This document shows positions 7,439 to 15,597 of a stretch of DNA of 64,000 nt, one piece after another. Made by a program: the position numbers and the translations under genes. Position 1 is the first letter of the stretch; each line of letters starts with the position of its first letter. Origin of the DNA: Bacillota bacterium (GTDB lineage Bacteria > Bacillota > SHA-98 > UBA4971); assembly GCA_014360195.1 (NCBI GenBank), contig JACIXY010000010.1:16204-80203 (forward strand), written 5' to 3'. The notes beneath the pieces are model-generated. The model had not been told where the DNA came from. It saw only the letters and a list, made by a program, of their open reading frames with translations, and did not search any database.

Positions 7439-7463
7439 GCGGCGCAGGCAGACCCTGCGCCGC
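7439..7463 (-). terminator. candidate terminator hairpin downstream of hydA
   Basis: GCGGCGCAGG and CCTGCGCCGC form a perfect 10-bp stem with a 5-base loop about 100 bases beyond the hydA stop. The following minus-strand sequence lacks a U-run, so if it terminates it does so without the classical tail. Confidence 0.4.
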
Positions 7464-7560
7464 TCCCGGTCGCTTCCCATCGCTGTCCCATCGCTGGGAT
7501 CGCTTCTTCACGATTCAGGCCGTAAGACAGCCTCTATCGGCCCGCGGCCTCGCGCCCCCG

Positions 7561-9318
7561 TCAGCCTGCGGCCTCGCCGCACACGGTCTTCGCCACCGAC
7601 GGGTACTTCTGCCTTGGCGTGTAGTGCGTGTGCAGGAGGTGATGGGACACTTCGCTCAGCGGCTCACCCAGGAACTCGGCGTATATCTGCTTTATCGCCG
7701 GATTCTCGTGGGACTTTCTGTACGGAAGCCCCCTATCCGCCTCGTAGAGGGCGTTCCCGCGGATCCCCCGAATCTCCATGGTCGTCGGGATAGGCTGGCC
7801 GCCGCCGCCGACGCACCCGCCCGGGCAGCACATTATCTCGATGAAGTGGTAGTTGGCCTTGCCCTCACGCAGGAGGTCGAGGATCTTTTTGGCGTTTCCG
7901 AGGCCGTGCGCCACCGCGACCCTGACGTCGAGGTCTCCGACCCTAACTGTGGCCTCCTTTATGCCCTTGAGGCCCCTGACCTCCTCGAAGTCGATCTTCG
8001 GAAGCTCGCTGCCCGTGGCTACCTCATAGACCGTCCGCAGGGCGGCCTCCATCACGCCACCTGTCGCGCCGAAGATCGCAGCTGCGCCGGTGGAGATGCC
8101 CATCGGGTCGTCGTGCTCCTCCTCGGGCAGGTCCTCGAATCGGATGCCGGCCTCGCGCAGCATCCTGCCGAGCTCACGGCTGGTAAGGACCACATCGACG
8201 TCCTTGTAGCCGGAGTCGCACATCTCGGGCCTGTCGGCCTCATACTTCTTCGCAGTGCAGGGCATGAGCGATACCGAGAAGATGTCCTTCGGGTCGATCC
8301 CGGCCTTCCGTGCATAGTATGTCTTGACGAGCGCCCCGAACATCTGCTGAGGCGACTTGCACGTGGAGATATGCTTGAGGAGGTCCGGGTAAAAGTGCTC
8401 CCCGAACTTGATCCACCCCGGGCTGCACGAGGTGATCATCGGAAGCACGCCGCCTTCCTTCAGCCTCTTCAGGAACTCGTTGCCCTCCTCGATAATGGTG
8501 AGGTCCGCGGTAAAGTCGGTGTCCATGACCTTGTCGAACCCCAGCCTGCGAAGGGCCGCGACGAGCTTGCCAGTGATGATCTGTCCGGGCGGAAGGCCCA
8601 TCTCCTCACCGATGCTGACCCTGGTCGCAGGGGCGGTCTGGACCACCACGTGCTTGTTGGGATCGGCCAGAGCCTGCCACACTCGCTCGGTGTCATCCCG
8701 CTCGGTGATCGCACCCACGGGACATGCATGGATGCACTGCCCGCACAGGGCGCATGCCACCTCGTCGAGGCCCCTGCCGAACACCGGCGTGACCACCGTA
8801 TCCGCACCGCGCCGCGACGGGAAGAGCACTCCCGCTGCCTGCACATCGTGGCACATGGACACGCAGCGGCGGCACAGTATGCACTTGTCCGGCTCCCGAA
8901 CTATCGCCGGAGTGGAGTGGTCTTCGGGGAGCCCGCGAAGCTTGTGCTCGAAGCGAATCTCCCTCATGCCGAACCTCTCGGCGAGGGCCTGGAGCTCACA
9001 ACTCCGGTTCCTCACGCACTGGAGGCAGTCCTGCGGGTGGCGGGCAAGGAGAAGCTCGAGGTTCACCTTCCTCGCCTGCCGGACGCGTGGCGTGTTGGTG
9101 TACACCACCATTCCGTCCTGCACCGGGAAGGCGCACGCAGGCTGGAGCAGCTTCTGGCCCTCGATCTCAACGACACATATGCGGCAGACGGCCTGCACCG
9201 CGAGATCAGGGTGGTGGCACAGCGTCGGGATGTCGATGCCGAGCTTCTTCGCGGCATTCAGGATGGTTGTGCCGGCATCCACCTCGACCTTCCGGCCGTC
9301 TATGGTCACCATTGCCAT
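7561..9318 (-). CDS. hydA: NADH/ferredoxin-dependent [FeFe] hydrogenase, catalytic subunit HydA
   Basis: 585-residue catalytic subunit of a trimeric HydABC-type enzyme. Domain order: N-terminal [2Fe-2S] (Cys34, 45, 48, 62); His-ligated [4Fe-4S] (His94, Cys98, 101, 107); two [4Fe-4S] (Cys146-156 and Cys189-199); then the H-cluster domain with L1 TSCSPGW (about 296-302), L2 MPCTAKKYE (352-360) and L3 with Cys498 and Cys502 in EIMCCPGGCVGGGGQ. In the family it reduces protons with electrons from NADH and reduced ferredoxin, or runs in reverse. ATG 9318 is chosen for AAGGAG about 10 bases upstream. It is the last gene of the operon, 44 bases after hydB. Confidence 0.96.
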   Translation of the reverse strand: MAMVTIDGRKVEVDAGTTILNAAKKLGIDIPTLCHHPDLAVQAVCRICVVEIEGQKLLQPACAFPVQDGMVVYTNTPRVRQARKVNLELLLARHPQDCLQCVRNRSCELQALAERFGMREIRFEHKLRGLPEDHSTPAIVREPDKCILCRRCVSMCHDVQAAGVLFPSRRGADTVVTPVFGRGLDEVACALCGQCIHACPVGAITERDDTERVWQALADPNKHVVVQTAPATRVSIGEEMGLPPGQIITGKLVAALRRLGFDKVMDTDFTADLTIIEEGNEFLKRLKEGGVLPMITSCSPGWIKFGEHFYPDLLKHISTCKSPQQMFGALVKTYYARKAGIDPKDIFSVSLMPCTAKKYEADRPEMCDSGYKDVDVVLTSRELGRMLREAGIRFEDLPEEEHDDPMGISTGAAAIFGATGGVMEAALRTVYEVATGSELPKIDFEEVRGLKGIKEATVRVGDLDVRVAVAHGLGNAKKILDLLREGKANYHFIEIMCCPGGCVGGGGQPIPTTMEIRGIRGNALYEADRGLPYRKSHENPAIKQIYAEFLGEPLSEVSHHLLHTHYTPRQKYPSVAKTVCGEAAG

Positions 9319-9362
9319 TCGCGTATCACTCCTTCCGTCTCTCCTGCTTGAGCCGGGCGGGT

Positions 9363-10973
9363 CTATATCCCGCATGTCCCGGTGGGACACAGCCTATCAT
9401 TGATATGGGCCTCGAACTCGTCACGGAAGTACTTGAGCATGGTCTTGATGGGGACCGGCGCCGCCTGGCCGAGGCCGCAGAGCGACGACACCTGCATCAC
9501 CGAGCCGAGCTCATCAAGCAGCTCGAGATCTCCGGGCTTCCCCTCGCCCCGGGCGATCTTCGCCACGATCTCGTGGAGGCGCGCTGTGCCCTCGCGGCAC
9601 GGCGTGCACTTGCCGCACGACTCGTGCTCGAAGAACCTCATGAAGCACTCGGCTATGTCCACGATGCAGTGGCTGTCGTCCATGATGAGGAGCGCTCCCG
9701 AACCGAGCGCCGACCCGTGCTCAGGCAGGGTGAAATAGTCCATGGGCACGTCGAGCAGTTCCTTCGGGAGGCATCCCCCGGACGTGCCGCCGGTCTGCGC
9801 CATCTTGAACTCCCTGCCTCCGGGTATCCCGCCTCCGATCTCGTATATCACGCGGCGAAGCGTGATGCCCATGGGCACCTCGATGAGGCCCTTGTTGGTG
9901 ATGTCGCCGGTGAGGGTGAAAACCTTGGTGCCGGGGCACCTCTCCGTGCCGAACTGCCTGAACCAGTCAGGCCCGTTCAGCAGGATGGGCGGGATGTTCG
10001 CGATGGTCTCTACGTTGTTGACCACAGTGGGCTTCCCATAGAGGCCCTCGGTGCCGGGGTACGGCGGCTTTATCCTGGGCTCGCCGCGCTTACCCTCGAT
10101 GGACTCGATGAGGCCGGTCTCCTCGCCGCACACGTACGCGCCCGCGCCTTTTCTTATCTCCACGTCAAAGGAGAAACCGGAGCCGAAAATGTTGGACCCG
10201 AGCAGGCCAAGGGCTTTCGCCTGCTCTATAGCTTTTCCCAACCTCTCGATGGAGAGGACGTACTCGCCTCTCACGTAGATGAAACCTTTATTCGCTCCCA
10301 CTGCATAGCCCGCTATGGCCATCCCCTCGAGGATGCTGTGGGGATCGCCCTCAAGGATCAACCGATCCTTGAAAGTGCCCGGCTCCCCCTCGTCAGCGTT
10401 GCACAGTATGTACTTCTGGTCGGCGTCGGCGTTTGCGGTGAAACTCCACTTGAGGCCGGTCGGAAAAGCCGCGCCGCCCCTGCCAACGAGCCCGGACTTC
10501 TTCACAGCCTCGATGACGTCTGCGGGCTTCATCTCTGTCAGGCACTTCGCGAGCGCCCTGTAGCCGTCGCGCGCGATGTACTCCTCGATGGACTCAGGAT
10601 CGATCACTCCACAGTTCCGCAGGACTATCCGTTCCTGCACCCCGAGGTAGGTCGGCTCCTCGTACTTTACCACCCCGGCCTGGGGTGCCTCACCGACGAG
10701 CCGCGTCACAACTCTCCCCTTCAAGAGGTGTTGCTCGACTATCTCAGGGACATCGGAGACGCGCACCTTCTGATACAGCGTCCCCTCGGGATAGACCACA
10801 ATCACTGGTCCGAGATCGCAGGGCCCCAGGCAGCCCGTCTCGACCACCTTCACCTCCCTGTCAAGGCCCCGCCGCTTCACCTCGGCGATGAGCGCGTCGC
10901 GGACCCCCTTGCAGCCCTCCAGCACGCATGGGGTCCCCCCGCAGACGAGGACGTGTGAACGGTAGAACTCCAC
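9363..10973 (-). CDS. hydB: [FeFe] hydrogenase flavoprotein subunit HydB (NuoF-like), lacking the C-terminal ferredoxin domain
   Basis: 536-residue NADH- and FMN-binding subunit. It starts with a thioredoxin-like [2Fe-2S] domain (cysteines in VCGGTPCVLEGC and ETGCLGPCDLG), followed by the NuoF core with GRGGAAFPTGLKW (NADH/FMN site), CNADEGEPGTFKDR and GAGAYVCGEETGL, and then the [4Fe-4S] motif SCGKCTPCREG with the later cysteine in SLCGLG. It stops right after RLCPTGTCGI, where many HydB proteins continue into a 2x[4Fe-4S] domain; that domain is absent and hydA follows after only 44 bases. GTG start with GGGAGG upstream. Confidence 0.95.
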   Translation of the reverse strand: MEFYRSHVLVCGGTPCVLEGCKGVRDALIAEVKRRGLDREVKVVETGCLGPCDLGPVIVVYPEGTLYQKVRVSDVPEIVEQHLLKGRVVTRLVGEAPQAGVVKYEEPTYLGVQERIVLRNCGVIDPESIEEYIARDGYRALAKCLTEMKPADVIEAVKKSGLVGRGGAAFPTGLKWSFTANADADQKYILCNADEGEPGTFKDRLILEGDPHSILEGMAIAGYAVGANKGFIYVRGEYVLSIERLGKAIEQAKALGLLGSNIFGSGFSFDVEIRKGAGAYVCGEETGLIESIEGKRGEPRIKPPYPGTEGLYGKPTVVNNVETIANIPPILLNGPDWFRQFGTERCPGTKVFTLTGDITNKGLIEVPMGITLRRVIYEIGGGIPGGREFKMAQTGGTSGGCLPKELLDVPMDYFTLPEHGSALGSGALLIMDDSHCIVDIAECFMRFFEHESCGKCTPCREGTARLHEIVAKIARGEGKPGDLELLDELGSVMQVSSLCGLGQAAPVPIKTMLKYFRDEFEAHINDRLCPTGTCGI

Positions 10974-10997
10974 GAGCGTAAACCTCCCTTCTGGGCG

Positions 10998-11477
10998 TCA
11001 CTTGTATTCTTTCAGGATCAGCGGGACCCGTTCGGGGGTGAGGTTGCCGTACACCGCCTCGTTGATCATGATGGCCGGGGCAACGCCGCAGACCCCGAGG
11101 CAACTCGTGTACTCCAGCGTGAACTTGCCGTCGCTGGTGGTACCGCCCATGGGGATGCCAAGCTCCTTCTCGAGCGCCTCAACGATGGCTTTCGCCCCGA
11201 GCACGTGGCACGGAGCGTTCTCGCAGACACGTATTATGTACTGGCCTTTGGGCTTCGTTGAGAACAGCGTGTAGAACGTTGCGACACCGTACACCTTCGA
11301 CACGGGGATATCAAGCCCCGAGGCGATCTCGGTAATCGCTTCCTCCGAGAGGTAGCCGGCTTCCTTCTGGACATCGTGAAGGATGGATACGAGGGCATCA
11401 GGTCTCCGGGAATACTTTGCCAGAATTTCGCTGACTTTCGCCGGACAGACGCCTGCACTCTTCGCCGCTGGCTCCAT
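10998..11477 (-). CDS. hydC: [FeFe] hydrogenase [2Fe-2S] subunit HydC (NuoE-like)
   Basis: 159-residue thioredoxin-like ferredoxin subunit. The helical N-terminal part is followed by the four cluster cysteines in CENAPCHVLG and TSCLGVCGVAP, spaced as in NuoE. It forms the electron-input module with HydB. ATG at 11477 with GGAGGGGAG upstream; 24 bases separate it from hydB. Confidence 0.95.
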   Translation of the reverse strand: MEPAAKSAGVCPAKVSEILAKYSRRPDALVSILHDVQKEAGYLSEEAITEIASGLDIPVSKVYGVATFYTLFSTKPKGQYIIRVCENAPCHVLGAKAIVEALEKELGIPMGGTTSDGKFTLEYTSCLGVCGVAPAIMINEAVYGNLTPERVPLILKEYK

Positions 11478-11510
11478 GCTCTTCTCCCCTCCTTTCGCCT
11501 CAGACTGGCC

Positions 11511-11873
11511 TTACGCGCTGGCTATGACCCACTCGCCCACGACCTGACCGTTAACGATGTGGCTTGCCACGATCTGGCGGGCCTTTTCTTTAGTCACCTT
11601 CCCGTAGGTCACCTTTGCAGCGCCAGGCTTGATCACATCGACGATGGGCTCCTGTTCGCACAAGCCGACGCACCCGGTCTGGGTCACCACCACATCCTGG
11701 ATATTGCGCTTCGCGAGCTCGTCCATGATAGCGGACAGCGTCTCCCGCGCCCCCGCGGCGATGCCGCACGTGCCCATGCCTACGACGATCCTGGTGGTTT
11801 CCTTACCCTCCCTCAGCCTGGTCATGGCCTGAGCCTGTTTCCTGATGCGCTCCAGCTCCTCAACGGTCTTCAT
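11511..11873 (-). CDS. (2Fe-2S) ferredoxin-domain protein of the hydrogenase operon
   Basis: 120-residue thioredoxin-like [2Fe-2S] protein. Cysteines occur as GMGTCGIAAGA and TQTGCVGLCEQEP, the same pattern as the N-terminal domain of HydB. Such small proteins accompany hydABC operons in anaerobic Bacillota; their exact electron partner is not settled. Start: ATG 11871-11873 with a strong AGGAGGTG 6-7 bases upstream. It is first in the operon and 33 bases before hydC. Confidence 0.88.
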   Translation of the reverse strand: MKTVEELERIRKQAQAMTRLREGKETTRIVVGMGTCGIAAGARETLSAIMDELAKRNIQDVVVTQTGCVGLCEQEPIVDVIKPGAAKVTYGKVTKEKARQIVASHIVNGQVVGEWVIASA

Positions 11874-11960
11874 CGCGGACACCTCCTGAGCTTTCCCCTC
11901 TCGACACAGTCACGTCGAGTTCACACTCAATTTCGCCAACTCCGTACATACTTAAGGACT

Positions 11961-11978
11961 TTGCGCTTTCCTTCACAA
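11961..11978 (-). promoter_or_regulatory. possible Rex site in the hydrogenase operon leader
   Basis: The minus strand reads TTGTGAAGGAAAGCGCAA: one perfect TTGTGAA half and a weaker second half, 11 of 14 fixed positions. It lies about 40-55 bases downstream of the candidate transcription start, where a repressor could block elongation. Confidence 0.35.
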
Positions 11979-12024
11979 TCCCCCTTCCGAGAAAACATTC
12001 CGGCCCGGGACCCATACCGCACCT

Positions 12025-12053
12025 ATAATACCATTGCCTGGCCTCCCGGGCAA
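12025..12053 (-). promoter_or_regulatory. candidate promoter of the hydrogenase operon
   Basis: Minus-strand TTGCCC (12048-12053), 17-base spacer, TATTAT (12025-12030). It would give a leader of about 145 bases before the first gene and would separate this operon from the upstream signalling cluster. Confidence 0.5.
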
Positions 12054-12099
12054 TAACTATTTCCACGCACTCCGCGGGATTCCTCCACGACTTTCGCCG

Positions 12100-12525
12100 C
12101 TACCCGGGGCCGAGCACCCGCGTGATCTCGGCCCGAAACCGCGCCGGGTTCACGCGCCTGCCGTACCCGTAGACAACCCCGTAAGAGGCCGCGAGAAGCC
12201 CAAGGCCCAGCACCGCGCCGAAGAGGGACGCGGATGTCGCTTGCCCCGTCGCCCGCGCGAAGACGGTCCCCAGGTATATGCCTGCCACCATGAAGAGGAG
12301 CGGCACCATGTACGCGATGAACGCCGCCCCGAGCACCCGGGAGCTTTCAAGCTCGAGCGCCACTTCGTCGCCCGGGCGGGCTCCTACGCGGTTTGTCGCT
12401 TCCACCACGACCCTGTCAGTGCGACCGAAATCGCAAGCCTTGCAGTGGCGACATGCTTCATGGCGAGTGACCTCCACCCTGGCCAACCCGCCGTGCACCT
12501 CGATCACCCTACCACGTTCCTCCAA
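12100..12525 (-). CDS. RseC/MucC-family membrane protein
   Basis: 141 residues. A cysteine cluster HEACRHCKACDF (about residues 22-33) precedes a small beta-rich domain and two predicted membrane helices (about 67-86 and 98-118). RseC-like proteins are linked to SoxR reduction and Rnf-type electron transport in other bacteria; here the gene closes a signalling cluster just upstream of the hydrogenase operon, suggesting a redox role, but its function is unknown. TTG start with AGGAGG about 10 bases upstream; a GTG six codons later is possible. Confidence 0.85.
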   Translation of the reverse strand: MEERGRVIEVHGGLARVEVTRHEACRHCKACDFGRTDRVVVEATNRVGARPGDEVALELESSRVLGAAFIAYMVPLLFMVAGIYLGTVFARATGQATSASLFGAVLGLGLLAASYGVVYGYGRRVNPARFRAEITRVLGPG

Positions 12526-12564
12526 GCCGAATCAGCCTCCTGGGCAGCCCCCTGCCGGTTGCTA

Positions 12565-13110
12565 TCATGCGCGCTGGACCGAGTCCAGGCCTTCCCGGAT
12601 GAGATTCTTGAGGACGCCCGCGAGCGCCGGGGCTGTCGGGGGGATGTCCCCAAGCGCACTCCTGAACTCCTCCGAGTCGAAGCAGAACGTCCTAGCCCCA
12701 CGTGTGTGCCTGTACCTGAACCTCACGTCGGGGTTGCACACCACGAGAAGCGCAACCGTTTCCGCCATGTCGCCGAGGGGAGCCCTGTCGATGTGGCTCA
12801 TCCTGAACGTGGCCCGCACCTTCGTGCCGCGGCCCGGCCAGGACTCGATATCCAGGTCGCCCCCGGCCGCCCTCGCAGCCTCGCGGAAAAGCGGAAGCCC
12901 GAGACCAACCTTGCGGGTGGTGCGCGACGTGTAAAAAGGGTCGAGCACCGACTCTAGTATATCCGACGGGATTCCGGCGCCGTCGTCAACCACTTCTATC
13001 GTGAGAAGGTCGGACGCCTCGTCTTCCGAGACGGTCACATCCACTGTTCGCGCTCCCGCGGCGATGGAGTTCTGCACGATATCGAGGACGTGCAACGAAA
13101 GTTCTCGCAC
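12565..13110 (-). CDS. GHKL ATP-binding protein without a dimerisation/His domain
   Basis: 180 residues. The HATPase fold shows the N box VLDIVQNSIAAGA, the G1 box VVDDGAGIP, the F box DPFYTS and the G2 motif GLGLPLF, ending in GRGTKVRATF. There is no phospho-acceptor histidine domain, membrane segment or sensor domain, so it is not a classical histidine kinase; it could be a stand-alone kinase or switch. The C-terminal 60 residues are unassigned. GTG at 13110 chosen for AGGGAGGAG upstream. It follows the PHP gene by 19 bases. Confidence 0.82.
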   Translation of the reverse strand: MRELSLHVLDIVQNSIAAGARTVDVTVSEDEASDLLTIEVVDDGAGIPSDILESVLDPFYTSRTTRKVGLGLPLFREAARAAGGDLDIESWPGRGTKVRATFRMSHIDRAPLGDMAETVALLVVCNPDVRFRYRHTRGARTFCFDSEEFRSALGDIPPTAPALAGVLKNLIREGLDSVQRA

Positions 13111-13129
13111 ACAAGCTCCTCCCTGCCAC

Positions 13130-13870
13130 TCACTCAATGGGCAACACAGCCCGGCCTCCGGCAGAGGCGAGCGCGAGCCTGACTTCCTCGAAGGTCGGCT
13201 GCCTCAGGTAAAACGCCGTATGCCCGCGAATCTCGCTCAGCCTGTGGGCATCCGACGACACAACAATCGGGAAACCCGCAACCTGGGGAAACATCTCCCT
13301 CGCCCGCCGAGCGCCGATCCTCGGAGAGACCTCCAGGGCGTCGGGCCTGAGGCCGGGTGGAATCAGGCCCAGGTTCCTGATAAGGCTGAACGAAGGTCTA
13401 TCCACATGAGCGGGCACCACAAGGCCCCCGAGCTCCCGGACGCGTCTTCCCACATGGTCGATGCTCATAGACGTGGACGCGAGGAGGAACCGGCGAAGGC
13501 GGCCTCTCACGACGCCCCGGGAATCGAGTATAAGCTCCTCACCTAACCTGGCCTCGTCGTTCTCGACGTCGGGGAGGCTTGCGTAAATCTCCTCCTGCCA
13601 CCTGAGAAGCGCCCTCGAGTTATCGAAGAACGTGAGGACGTGTACGTCCTCGCGTGTCTGCACCTCCATGCCGCAGATCACGGCAACGCCCGCTGCCACG
13701 CCCGCTTCGGCCACGGCGGGTGCGTTCTCGGCGGAGTTGTGGTCACAAATCCCCAGCAACCTCACGCCCTGCTGCGCAGCGGTCCTTACTATGGCCGGCG
13801 GGGCCATCTCCGCCTCGGCGCACGGGGACAGCGCAGTATGGACGTGAAGGTCCGCAAGGTACACCTCCAA
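13130..13870 (-). CDS. PHP-domain metal-dependent phosphoesterase-like protein
   Basis: 246 residues. Metal-binding motifs of the PHP superfamily are present in order: DLHVHTALSPC, GICDHNS, GMEVQTREDVHVL, VPAHVDRPSFS and VSSDAHRLSEI, so the active site looks complete. Family members hydrolyse phosphate esters; the substrate here is unknown. Its place between a DRTGG protein and a GHKL ATPase suggests a part in the signalling module, perhaps dephosphorylation or turnover of a small signal (inference). Confidence 0.87.
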   Translation of the reverse strand: MEVYLADLHVHTALSPCAEAEMAPPAIVRTAAQQGVRLLGICDHNSAENAPAVAEAGVAAGVAVICGMEVQTREDVHVLTFFDNSRALLRWQEEIYASLPDVENDEARLGEELILDSRGVVRGRLRRFLLASTSMSIDHVGRRVRELGGLVVPAHVDRPSFSLIRNLGLIPPGLRPDALEVSPRIGARRAREMFPQVAGFPIVVSSDAHRLSEIRGHTAFYLRQPTFEEVRLALASAGGRAVLPIE

Positions 13871-13891
13871 CGGGACCTCACCCCTACTTGC

Positions 13892-14242
13892 TTAGCTCCC
13901 TGTCCTGCCGCGGACCCCTGCCGCATAAAGGCGGCCCACAACCTCGAAGGCGGGCAGACGAGTCCTGAGAAGTGGAATGCCTTCCTCGTCGGCCCTCCGG
14001 GCGGCCTCGGGCTGGCACTCGACGCCCCCCGCCACCACAATGGCCGCCAGCCCCACCAGCGTGGCCACGGCGATGATGTTCTCGTGCGCCTGCACGGTCA
14101 CCCAGATGTCGCCATCGCGGGCGTGCGCCATGACGTCGCTAAGGAGGTCCGACGCGTAGCCGCATTTCACCTCATTGTCGAGGCCGCTTGTGCCGGCCTC
14201 GACGGTGCATTCAACCATATCAAGGACATCCCGCACTTTCAC
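13892..14242 (-). CDS. DRTGG-domain protein 2
   Basis: About 116 residues, a single DRTGG domain (KVRDVLDMVECTVEAG, CGYASDLLSDVMAHA, GLAAIVVAGG). DRTGG domains pair with CBS or phosphotransacetylase domains elsewhere and are thought to be regulatory. The frame begins at GTG 14251, overlapping the hydrogenase-like gene by four bases; GTG 14242 is preferred because GAGGGG lies 8 bases before it and the protein then starts MKVRDVL like relatives. Confidence 0.8.
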   Translation of the reverse strand: MKVRDVLDMVECTVEAGTSGLDNEVKCGYASDLLSDVMAHARDGDIWVTVQAHENIIAVATLVGLAAIVVAGGVECQPEAARRADEEGIPLLRTRLPAFEVVGRLYAAGVRGRTGS

Positions 14243-14247
14243 GCATC

Positions 14248-15597
14248 TCACCCCTCGCGCTCGCCTGGCTCACCTGCAGCGCTCATCGCAGACGGGTTCT
14301 TCTTCGCAAGGTCGAAGAGCTGCTCCGCCAGGACCTTCACCTGGTCACGCAGCTTGAAGACGCAGTCTGTGTCCACAGCGAGGCCCTGCACGATATCCTC
14401 AGCAAGGGCCCTACAGTGCGGGGACCCGCACGACCCGCAGTCGAGCCCGGGCAGGTCCTTTACGACCTTCTCGATCATCTCCGCCTTGGAGATCGCCCGC
14501 GACACGTCCCGGTCCAGCCGGAAAGCAGGAACCGCCGCGATGTCCTGGCGCATATCGAAATAACCGGCCCGGGCGCGCCGTGTAAGCTCCTCCTCTTCCT
14601 CCGTGGTGAACGCTGGGCAGTCGGCGAACCTCTTTGCCAGCTTCTCCAGATGTACGTGGGCGATGAAGGGATTGCGCACTGTGAGGGCGCCCCCCACGCA
14701 GCCGCCGATGCATGCCTGGGCTTCGATGAAGTCCACATCGGCGAGCCTACCCACCTCGACCTCTTCAAGGACGTCGATGACGCTGTGAATGCCGTCCACC
14801 ACCAGATAGTTCTCAAGGCCAACCGCGGCATTCTCCCCTCCTGACCCGCCCCATCCGATGCCCGCCCCTGAAGCCCTGCGCTTTGGCGGGTGCGAGGCAG
14901 GGCTTGCCAGGCGGCGTGAGATCTCGCCGTAGACGTCAGCGATGGAGATAGCCCCGTCCACAGACGAGAAGCCCCGCTTTACGGCCTCGCGCACCCATGT
15001 CACCTTGGCCGGGCAGGGGGTGATGAAGAACGCCCCGATGTCCTCCGGCGGGATTCCCAGCTCCTTGCTCTTGTTCTCCTTGGCAAGCTTGCCCGCGCAT
15101 GTCATCGGGGAGTCCACCGGGATCAAATGGTCTATGAGCGCCGGAAACCTCACCTGTATGAGCCTGACCACAGCCGGGCATGCCGCCGAGATCATGGGGC
15201 GTATCTCGCGGTGCTGGCGAAGATATTCGCGAGTCACCAGGGTGGCAACGTCCGCCCCCCGCGCGACCTCGAACACATCGTCGAAGCCCATATCAATGAG
15301 GGCTGCAAGCACGCGATCGGGCTCGACGTCTGGGCCGAACTGTCCGTAGAGTGCCGGCGCAGGTAACGCAACGGTGTACCTGAAGTCTTTCAGGCGCTCG
15401 AGAGAGTCTGTGATAGCGGTCTTGGCGTGGTTATCGCAAGTCCTTATGCATTCCCCGCAGTCGGTGCACCTCTCCGCATTGATCCTGGCCTTGCCCTGCC
15501 TCACCCTGATGGCTTCGGTCGGGCAGTTCTTTATGCAGCGCGTGCATCCGCGACATTTCTCTTCGATCAGGAGGACCGAGTGGAACAGGCCGGTCAT
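14248..15597 (-). CDS. [FeFe]-hydrogenase-like protein with modified active site, probable H2/redox sensor (HydS-like)
   Basis: 449 residues. Two N-terminal [4Fe-4S] motifs (Cys15-25, Cys44-54) precede an H-cluster domain. L1 is SAACPAVV (Cys140), L2 TPCPAKVTW (Cys195), L3 EAQACIGGCVGGAL (Cys296, Cys300). The cysteines needed to hold an H-cluster are therefore present, but the Cys two positions before the L1 Pro, the L2 Met and Glu, and the L3 Met and Gln of catalytic enzymes are replaced. The C-terminus has an extra Fe-S motif (Cys387, 390, 395, 412) of the RnfB/CODH type. Putative sensory hydrogenases (HydS of Thermotoga) show a similar loss of the catalytic Cys. It overlaps both neighbours by a few bases, so it is coupled to a GHKL ATPase and a DRTGG protein. 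Confidence 0.85.
   Translation of the reverse strand: MTGLFHSVLLIEEKCRGCTRCIKNCPTEAIRVRQGKARINAERCTDCGECIRTCDNHAKTAITDSLERLKDFRYTVALPAPALYGQFGPDVEPDRVLAALIDMGFDDVFEVARGADVATLVTREYLRQHREIRPMISAACPAVVRLIQVRFPALIDHLIPVDSPMTCAGKLAKENKSKELGIPPEDIGAFFITPCPAKVTWVREAVKRGFSSVDGAISIADVYGEISRRLASPASHPPKRRASGAGIGWGGSGGENAAVGLENYLVVDGIHSVIDVLEEVEVGRLADVDFIEAQACIGGCVGGALTVRNPFIAHVHLEKLAKRFADCPAFTTEEEEELTRRARAGYFDMRQDIAAVPAFRLDRDVSRAISKAEMIEKVVKDLPGLDCGSCGSPHCRALAEDIVQGLAVDTDCVFKLRDQVKVLAEQLFDLAKKNPSAMSAAGEPGEREG

Noticed and set aside
7414..9351. 645-codon plus-strand open frame
   Set aside because: Antisense shadow of hydA.
9087..10958. 623-codon plus-strand open frame
   Set aside because: Antisense shadow of hydB and part of hydA.
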